DNA from: CAIVAT01 sp037141055
GTDB taxonomy: Bacteria > Bacteroidota > Bacteroidia > Bacteroidales > FEN-979
DNA: 13,195 bases
Direction of reading: 5' to 3'
NCBI GenBank assembly: GCA_037141055.1
Contig: JBAXDH010000106.1
Span: forward strand, 1-13,195
Both the position numbers and the translations under genes were made by a program. The notes under the pieces were generated by a model, which saw nothing but the letters and a program-made list of their open reading frames with translations, made no database searches and was not told the origin of the DNA. The number at the start of each line of letters is the position of its first letter. Positions within the stretch are counted from its first letter, which is position 1. This document shows, piece by piece, positions 8,533 through 13,195 of the stretch.

Positions 8533-9960
8533 TCATTTCACCCAGAGCAGGTGGATCAATTGGGCAATTTCCGAATTCTGGATGAAAGGCCCGCAAACAC
8601 TGTCGCGCTCATCGGCAAAATTTCGATATAATTCACTCCCGGTACCTTTTGCATAAAATGGAACGAGCGAATTTGTATGATCTCCCGAATAGAATTTCAT
8701 AAGCGGCAGATTTCCTTTCCCATTGTCTTCAACCGGGGAAAATGGCTGGTCTCCCCAAAGTAAGCCTGTTTCGTGGTCGCCGGTCACAATCAGCATGGTC
8801 TCGTCCCAGCTGCTGTTCTTCTCAACCCACAACACAACACTGTTCACAGCCTCGAAGAAACCGCTCATCTCCTCGATCAGCCTGCCTTTCTGATTTGAAT
8901 GTGAGGCCCAGTCAGTGGCACCGCCTTCGATCATCATGAAGAAACCGCGCGGATTGTTGTCAAGGACGTTCAACGCACCGCCAGCCATCTCCGCCAACGT
9001 CGGCACACCATGTACGAACGGAGTTGCAAACGGCGGGGAATTCTTTGTTTCGCCGTTCATGGCAGTTCTCTCCTGCTGGATGGTTTCATAAACTTTCGGA
9101 CACCCGAGAACCCGCTTCGGGGTTTTTCCGTGCTGCAACGCCAGGAAAGCATCGTGATCTCGGATAACCGTCCATGGATCCGGAACTTTATCACCATCGA
9201 TATCCGCCACCGTTTTATTTTTTCCCTTCACATTGAATGTGACCTGCTTGCCGCTTCCAAGGTTGAACTGCTGCCAGAAGGAACTGTCAACCACATATTT
9301 TGAATTATTCCATTTCCCGGGAACAGGTTTGCCGTCATTGTCATATCCCGGATCACCACACCCCATGATCACATCGCAATGGCTGTCGAGCAGCATTTCG
9401 GCAGCAATCTGTGAATAATTCGTCCGTGAATTCTGATGGGCCACAAACCCGGCCGGCGTGGCGTGGGCGAATTCCACTGTTGTAACCACTCCCGCTGATT
9501 TTCCCATCGATTTTGCCCATTGCACCAGGTTTTCAAGACTGTCGTGATCAACCGACATGCCGATGGAATTATTATAGGTTTTGACACCTGTCGCAAGAGC
9601 CGTTGCCGCGGCAGCTGATTCAGTGCAATTCCTTTTCAGATAAGAGGTATCCTTCCATGCCGCAGAAGTGTTATAACCGCTTGCATAATAGTTAGACCGC
9701 GGATTGTTGGCTTCATACGCCCCTGCCTTGGCAGGATAATGGGCCATGGCAAGGATCACCGGAAAATGCTCCTGCACCTGGGCCGCCATTCCCAGGTAAT
9801 AGTCGGTCACCCTCATATGATTGTATCCAACCCCATCGCCAATCATGATGATGATATTTTTAGGATTTGGAAGCGATTTTCGCGGTTGTGCCCCGGCTCC
9901 ATTCCATGAAAAAGCAATAATTATTGATATGACAAGCGAAATGCGGGTTATGTATATCAT
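8533..9960 (-). CDS. phoA: Secreted alkaline phosphatase (PhoA family)
   Basis: A 475-aa alkaline phosphatase that releases phosphate from monoesters outside the cytoplasm. The signal peptide is MIYITRISLVISIIIAFSWN with likely cleavage after Ala24. Metal and catalytic motifs are in the usual order: IGDGVG (Asp42), the nucleophile segment CTESAAAATALATG (Ser115), FAHATPAGFVAHQNSR (His166), MMIEGGATDWASHSN (Glu345, Asp350, His354), TGDHETG (Asp395, His396) and GDHTN (His428). The frame stays open upstream to an ATG at 10056, but the start at 9960 is preferred because it opens with the signal peptide and a TAnnTTTG element lies at 9989-9996, downstream of the longer start. An acidic segment DIDGDKVPDPW (253-263) might bind calcium. 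It converges on the kinase gene with 18 bases between the stops and no obvious terminator. Confidence 0.94.
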   Translation of the reverse strand: MIYITRISLVISIIIAFSWNGAGAQPRKSLPNPKNIIIMIGDGVGYNHMRVTDYYLGMAAQVQEHFPVILAMAHYPAKAGAYEANNPRSNYYASGYNTSAAWKDTSYLKRNCTESAAAATALATGVKTYNNSIGMSVDHDSLENLVQWAKSMGKSAGVVTTVEFAHATPAGFVAHQNSRTNYSQIAAEMLLDSHCDVIMGCGDPGYDNDGKPVPGKWNNSKYVVDSSFWQQFNLGSGKQVTFNVKGKNKTVADIDGDKVPDPWTVIRDHDAFLALQHGKTPKRVLGCPKVYETIQQERTAMNGETKNSPPFATPFVHGVPTLAEMAGGALNVLDNNPRGFFMMIEGGATDWASHSNQKGRLIEEMSGFFEAVNSVVLWVEKNSSWDETMLIVTGDHETGLLWGDQPFSPVEDNGKGNLPLMKFYSGDHTNSLVPFYAKGTGSELYRNFADERDSVCGPFIQNSEIAQLIHLLWVK

Positions 9961-9988
9961 TCTGAAAATATTAAATCCGGTATCCCCG

Positions 9989-9996
9989 CAAAGATA
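9989..9996 (-). promoter_or_regulatory. -7 promoter element of the alkaline phosphatase gene
   Basis: Read on the minus strand this is TATCTTTG, an exact TAnnTTTG match, 28 bases before the ATG at 9960. No good TTG is seen 17-23 bases further upstream, so an activator may be needed. The position supports the shorter gene start. Confidence 0.5.
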
Positions 9997-10106
9997 ATTC
10001 AAATCCTGAATCCGGGCATCGACGAATTCCTGTATCATCAACACAGCATCCGGCATCCAAGTGGCGGCACTTATCCCCCTTTTTTCATGGATTCATCGAA
10101 AAATCG

Positions 10107-10137
10107 TTTCCAAAGATGGCCCCTGCTGTTAATTTTG
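10107..10137 (+). promoter_or_regulatory. Promoter of the small membrane protein gene
   Basis: TAATTTTG (10130-10137) is an exact TAnnTTTG element. TTTC at 10107-10110, one base off TTTG, lies 19 bases upstream, the usual distance. The start codon at 10156 would follow a leader of about 12-15 nt. Confidence 0.55.
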
Positions 10138-10155
10138 GCATAAATATTTTATCCC

Positions 10156-10410
10156 ATGGAAACGCTAACACACATCCTTGCATCCTTCGACATTTCCCAG
10201 GTCATCCTCAGCGCATTTCCCCAAATCCTCAACCCCATCATTCATGCCTTCCAGGGCATGTTCGGCATGCTTGCCGATGTAGCCGGTAAACTTTTCGAAT
10301 CTCATCCGGGCATCATATCCGGGACCATGATCTTCTTCCTGGTATATCTCACCCAGACCGCGTTTTCAACATTTAAGCACAAGGTTGCATTAATGAAAAA
10401 CAAGGTTTGA
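10156..10410 (+). CDS. Small membrane protein of unknown function
   Basis: An 84-aa protein that I do not recognise. Residues 10-50 contain amphipathic or hydrophobic helices (QVILSAFPQILNPIIHAF, MFGMLADVAGKLF). Residues 52-70 (GIISGTMIFFLVYLTQTAF) form a likely transmembrane segment, followed by a basic tail (FKHKVALMKNKV) that predicts the C-terminus on the cytoplasmic side. It has its own Bacteroidetes-type promoter, is divergent from the alkaline phosphatase gene and lies 111 bp before the next gene; that gap holds no clear terminator. The promoter, a clean start and protein-like composition support a real gene. A short stretch of spurious open frame remains possible. Confidence 0.6.
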   Translation: METLTHILASFDISQVILSAFPQILNPIIHAFQGMFGMLADVAGKLFESHPGIISGTMIFFLVYLTQTAFSTFKHKVALMKNKV

Positions 10411-10521
10411 TCCCTTCCGTGAGCAGCGGGTCATTCGCAGGCTGACAGGTAAAATAGTAAACTGTACAATCATGATGGCTTTTTACCGAAAGGTTCGTAT
10501 CTTAGAGCAAAAATACACGCC

Positions 10522-10743
10522 ATGGAATCATTTGAGAAAATACTTGTATTGAACAACGAGTTTGAAGCTGGCCTCATGGAAGAAGTACTGGCCGATCGTA
10601 AAATCCCACATGGAATCGTCACCTCCGATGATACAGCCCTCGGCGGTATCATGGAAATGGAATTCGGCTGGGGATATGTGGAAGCTCCAAAAAGATATAA
10701 GGAGGAAATCGAAAAGATTTTCGAAGAGATCACGAAGCCGTGA
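10522..10743 (+). CDS. DUF2007-like small protein
   Basis: A 73-aa acidic protein. The pattern KILVLNNEFEAGLMEEVLADRKIPHGIV, then a loop, then WGYVEAPKRYKEEIEKIFEEI resembles the DUF2007 fold: a strand, a helix starting at an EA pair, a second strand after an IP turn, and a C-terminal helix. DUF2007 proteins are called putative signal-transducing proteins, but their biochemical role is unknown. No signal peptide or membrane segment is seen, so it is probably cytosolic. The stop is 10 bases before the dedA start, so the two are likely an operon. A weak -7-like TATCTTAG lies at 10498-10505. The family link was made by eye and is only moderately sure; that the gene is real is more certain. Confidence 0.7.
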   Translation: MESFEKILVLNNEFEAGLMEEVLADRKIPHGIVTSDDTALGGIMEMEFGWGYVEAPKRYKEEIEKIFEEITKP

Positions 10744-10753
10744 GTTTATTCTG

Positions 10754-11380
10754 ATGGAAAATCTCAGGGAATTTTTCGAAATCCTGCTGAATTCAGAAAA
10801 ACTGATCCAATACGGAGGCCTTGTACTCCTGTTGCTGGTGATTTTTGCAGAAACAGGGTTAATCATCGGCTTTATCTTCCCGGGTGATGCCCTGTTATTT
10901 ACGGCCGGACTGCTTTGCGGAAGCGATCTCGCAGTAAATATCTGGCTGCTTGTTTTCTCCGTAGCCATTGCAGCCATTGCCGGAAATCTTACCGGTTACC
11001 TTACCGGGAAAATTTTCAGTAAAAAGATATTGCAAAAAAAAGACACCTTTTTCTTCAAGCAACGGCATTTTGCACATTCCCGGGTTTATTATGAAAAATA
11101 TGGAGGAATCGCCCTGGTTGCCGGACGGTTTTTACCCGTTATCCGGACGTTTGTTCCCATTTTTGCCGGTACCATCGGTATAAATTTCTGGAAATTCAAC
11201 CTGTTCAATATTGCAGGTGCAATCTTATGGTCAGGCACACTGATCCCCATCGGCTATTTTGTCGGGAAGAAAATACCCGCCTCCATCGATAACCTGGAAT
11301 ATTACGTTTTGGGAATTACGTTAATTACCATGACCATCATGGTAAGCGGAATATTGAGGCACCGGAAGCGCACTAAATAA
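10754..11380 (+). CDS. DedA-family (VTT/SNARE-associated domain) membrane protein
   Basis: A 208-aa polytopic membrane protein. Family features are the first hydrophobic block with Glu33 and FIFPGDALLFTAG (40-52), the GNLTGYLTG segment (77-85), and AGRFLPVIRTFVPIFAG (123-139), the conserved GRFxPxxR motif. DedA proteins act in the inner membrane; some members flip undecaprenyl phosphate or other lipids, and loss often affects membrane potential, division and peptide resistance. The exact substrate is not readable. The frame is open further upstream to 10562, but that part overlaps the DUF2007-like gene in another frame, so the ATG at 10754 is chosen; it begins a normal-length DedA protein. 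The C-terminus is basic (LRHRKRTK). Its last 8 bases overlap the convergent hydroxylase gene. Confidence 0.93.
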   Translation: MENLREFFEILLNSEKLIQYGGLVLLLLVIFAETGLIIGFIFPGDALLFTAGLLCGSDLAVNIWLLVFSVAIAAIAGNLTGYLTGKIFSKKILQKKDTFFFKQRHFAHSRVYYEKYGGIALVAGRFLPVIRTFVPIFAGTIGINFWKFNLFNIAGAILWSGTLIPIGYFVGKKIPASIDNLEYYVLGITLITMTIMVSGILRHRKRTK

Positions 11381-13103
11381 GCATTGCCAGTCCGTCGTCA
11401 ATCAATTTTGACATGGTTTCTCCTTCCTGTTTGCGGTCAACCAGGAATTGTGTGACTTCCGCTGAAAAATCATCCGTAATCTGCTTTTCCTTCAGCAATT
11501 CAAGAATCTCCAGGGCACATAGCCAATCCCCGGGATGATCGCGCTTCAACTCCTGCCAGAGTGAAGGCAAAAGTGCGAAAGAGCAGTTTTGTTCCCGGAT
11601 ATCGCGCACCTGCCGGTACAGGGAATGCAATTTCTTCGCACTTTCGTCATGCCTTATTTTATGGGTCTTCTCTTCCGGGGCCGGGTAACTGAGCCCGAAC
11701 GCATCCGGATCGGCCGGACCTGAATATACGGATACGATTGATTTGCCGACAGCCATGTCAAAGGTGCCCCATGCAGGCTCGAAGAGGGTTTTTCCTTCAA
11801 AGGTAACATGGCACCCTGAAAAACTTATGAGGACAAGATGCCCGTCGCAGATTGTTTTACTGATCACATTCCCGGTTACATTTACCCCCGACTCGAATTC
11901 GAGGATCACATGTTCGCCTTCCGTAAGGCCGACCTGGTCAAGTTCCTCTTCAGAGAAATCCTCCAGTGCCACCGACAGGTTTTTCACCATGCCAACAGGC
12001 GATCCGAATCCATGGGCATGGTATTGCTTATCATGGCCCGGCAACTCGGTGCCTGAATAGTTGAGGTTTGCGGGACCGGTTGTTTTGAGGTAAACAGCGG
12101 CCCCGTCTTTTTCCAGAACCTGTGTAAAAGTGCCTGAAACCTCGAGTCCCGAACTGTACACGGCGGTTCCCGTGTTACCTGAAAGTACCGCCTGCTTAAG
12201 ACCATAAAGGCCGCCACGGCGCAACGCCAGCGTATCGGCAAATTCATCGAGAACCCGGTTCAGGGACTCAAAGTCGGGAGTGACAAAAAGCTGGGGCTGA
12301 GGTTCTGTAATATCGTAATTGTAATTGGCTGCATCAATGGTAAGCAGTATCTTCCTGACTGCCGGCTGCAGGCACAGATAGCTTTCAGCAATGGATGAAA
12401 GCAGGCCGGCACCATAGATCTTCGGATCTTCCAGGTCGCCGATCAGGCCGTATTCTACCGTCCACCAGTGAAGATTCCGGATGCGGGCAAGTTCAGACGG
12501 CTCGCCCATGTTGTTTGAACAATCGGTCAGCCTCTTTTCAGCCTCTGCAATTACTTCCGGGTCCGAATACGGATCGGCCTTGATGATCGAAAGATGGCGG
12601 ATCGCTTCGTACAGCGCATAGTCCTGGGGAGATAAAAAGGCTTTGGCTCCGATCTCCCCGAACCGCCTCAGAAACCCGGCATATTCCGGATCGGCGATGA
12701 TGGGGGCATGACCTGCCGCTTCATGGATGATATCCGGTGCCGGGGTATAGCCGATCTGGTCGATCGGACGGATATCGGCAGCGATTACCAGCACGTTGTA
12801 GGCCTGGAAAGCCATGAAGGCAGAGGGAGGCACAAAACCGTCCACCGCCACTGCCGCCCATCCTATCTCCTGCAGGATTCGGTTCATGCCGTACATGCTG
12901 GGTATGGTCTCAACGCTGATACCTGTTTTTCGCAAGCCTTCCAGGTACGCTCCGTGCGCAACCCTGCCAAGGAAGCGCACATTCTGCCGCATCACATACC
13001 GCCACAGGGCATGGTCCTGCGGTGTATATTCGTTGTACGGCTGGTCTATCACCAGGCTCATCAGGTGCCTGGGCAATCTATCGAGGATCGGGTTGGTTTC
13101 CAT
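11373..13103 (-). CDS. Biopterin-dependent aromatic amino acid hydroxylase, long form
   Basis: A 576-aa protein whose N-terminal ~300 residues are an aromatic amino acid hydroxylase domain, most likely phenylalanine 4-hydroxylase. The iron site is visible as HEAAGH (His127, His132) and Glu217 in WWTVEYGLIGD. YTPAPDIIHEAAGHAP and GAGLLSSIAESYLCL are typical active-site segments. His132 and Glu217 are 85 residues apart, whereas the human enzyme has about 40 between the same ligands, so this form has an insertion (about 145-195). Residues about 305-576 are an extra region of unknown role, with beta-rich segments and then a helical end. The start at 13103 is chosen because the longer frame to 13175 runs through repeat DNA. 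No pterin-4a-carbinolamine dehydratase or tyrosine degradation gene is nearby. Confidence 0.9.
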   Translation of the reverse strand: METNPILDRLPRHLMSLVIDQPYNEYTPQDHALWRYVMRQNVRFLGRVAHGAYLEGLRKTGISVETIPSMYGMNRILQEIGWAAVAVDGFVPPSAFMAFQAYNVLVIAADIRPIDQIGYTPAPDIIHEAAGHAPIIADPEYAGFLRRFGEIGAKAFLSPQDYALYEAIRHLSIIKADPYSDPEVIAEAEKRLTDCSNNMGEPSELARIRNLHWWTVEYGLIGDLEDPKIYGAGLLSSIAESYLCLQPAVRKILLTIDAANYNYDITEPQPQLFVTPDFESLNRVLDEFADTLALRRGGLYGLKQAVLSGNTGTAVYSSGLEVSGTFTQVLEKDGAAVYLKTTGPANLNYSGTELPGHDKQYHAHGFGSPVGMVKNLSVALEDFSEEELDQVGLTEGEHVILEFESGVNVTGNVISKTICDGHLVLISFSGCHVTFEGKTLFEPAWGTFDMAVGKSIVSVYSGPADPDAFGLSYPAPEEKTHKIRHDESAKKLHSLYRQVRDIREQNCSFALLPSLWQELKRDHPGDWLCALEILELLKEKQITDDFSAEVTQFLVDRKQEGETMSKLIDDGLAMLI

Positions 13104-13116
13104 ATTGTTATATTGT

Positions 13117-13195
13117 TGAGGCGGGCCATGGCTCGTCTTTACTATCCTGCCGGCCTGCCGGCTGAGACGGGCCATGGCCCGTCTTTACTGTCCTG
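13117..13195. repeat. 46-bp-period tandem repeat with 20-bp palindrome
   Basis: Two 33-bp copies at 13117-13149 and 13163-13195 differ at three positions and are separated by a 13-bp GC-rich spacer, itself holding a tandem CCTGCCGG (13146-13161). The second copy contains the exact 20-bp palindrome AGACGGGCCATGGCCCGTCT (13166-13185); the first copy has two changes in it. The window ends inside the array, so copy number is unknown. It lies 14 bases upstream of the hydroxylase start, in the probable promoter region. Confidence 0.85.

Noticed and set aside
10562..10753. Upstream extension of the DedA reading frame
   Set aside because: It overlaps the DUF2007-like gene in another frame, and the extra residues have no DedA similarity; the ATG at 10754 gives a normal-length protein.
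13104..13175. 24-residue N-terminal extension of the hydroxylase
   Set aside because: The region is tandem repeat DNA and its start ATG is part of a palindrome; it is probably not translated.
13117..13195. CRISPR array
   Set aside because: The 13-bp spacer is too short and repetitive, the repeats differ from each other, and no cas genes are near.

Overview
The window looks like a chromosomal segment of a moderately GC-rich member of the Bacteroidota (Bacteroidetes). Evidence: genes lack Shine-Dalgarno sequences, several starts have the Bacteroidetes-type -7 element TAnnTTTG, and the gene content fits (a long biopterin-dependent aromatic amino acid hydroxylase, WRQ-type glycosyltransferase 39, ArfB, YceI, a DedA protein, a short DUF2007-like protein). 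No rRNA, tRNA, CRISPR array, transposase or phage gene is visible. Gene identities come from motif recognition by eye; no database search was run.

Layout. 1-113: G-rich 32-bp tandem repeat with a G-quadruplex motif. 115-1906 (minus): a decayed AraC-type regulator, a secreted YceI-family lipid-binding protein and a DODA/YgiD-type dioxygenase with a twin-arginine leader, closely packed in that transcriptional order. 1941-1976: a ~10-bp phased TTYRTG repeat. 1977-3862 (minus): arfB (ribosome rescue) overlapping a membrane glycosyltransferase by one base. 3863-4076: divergent intergenic region with a perfect 12-bp hairpin and a Bacteroidetes promoter. 4077-8514 (plus): a secreted 5'-nucleotidase, then a GlcG/HbpS-family protein and, 7 bp later, a soluble hybrid histidine kinase (GAF-PAS-HisKA-HATPase-REC-Hpt). 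8533-9960 (minus): secreted alkaline phosphatase, convergent with the kinase. 10156-11380 (plus): a small membrane protein of unknown function, then a DUF2007-like protein and a DedA membrane protein. 11373-13103 (minus): aromatic amino acid hydroxylase whose 3' end overlaps dedA. 13117-13195: a 46-bp-period tandem repeat with a 20-bp perfect palindrome, cut by the window edge.

How the genes may work together. Two exported phosphatases (nucleotidase and alkaline phosphatase) flank the GlcG/HbpS-kinase pair and could release phosphate and nucleosides in the periplasm. The most interesting candidate system is the GlcG/HbpS-like protein with the cytosolic hybrid kinase: it resembles the Streptomyces HbpS-SenS redox/heme sensing pair, but both partners appear intracellular and no output regulator is in view. 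The rest of the window is mostly housekeeping or accessory metabolism.
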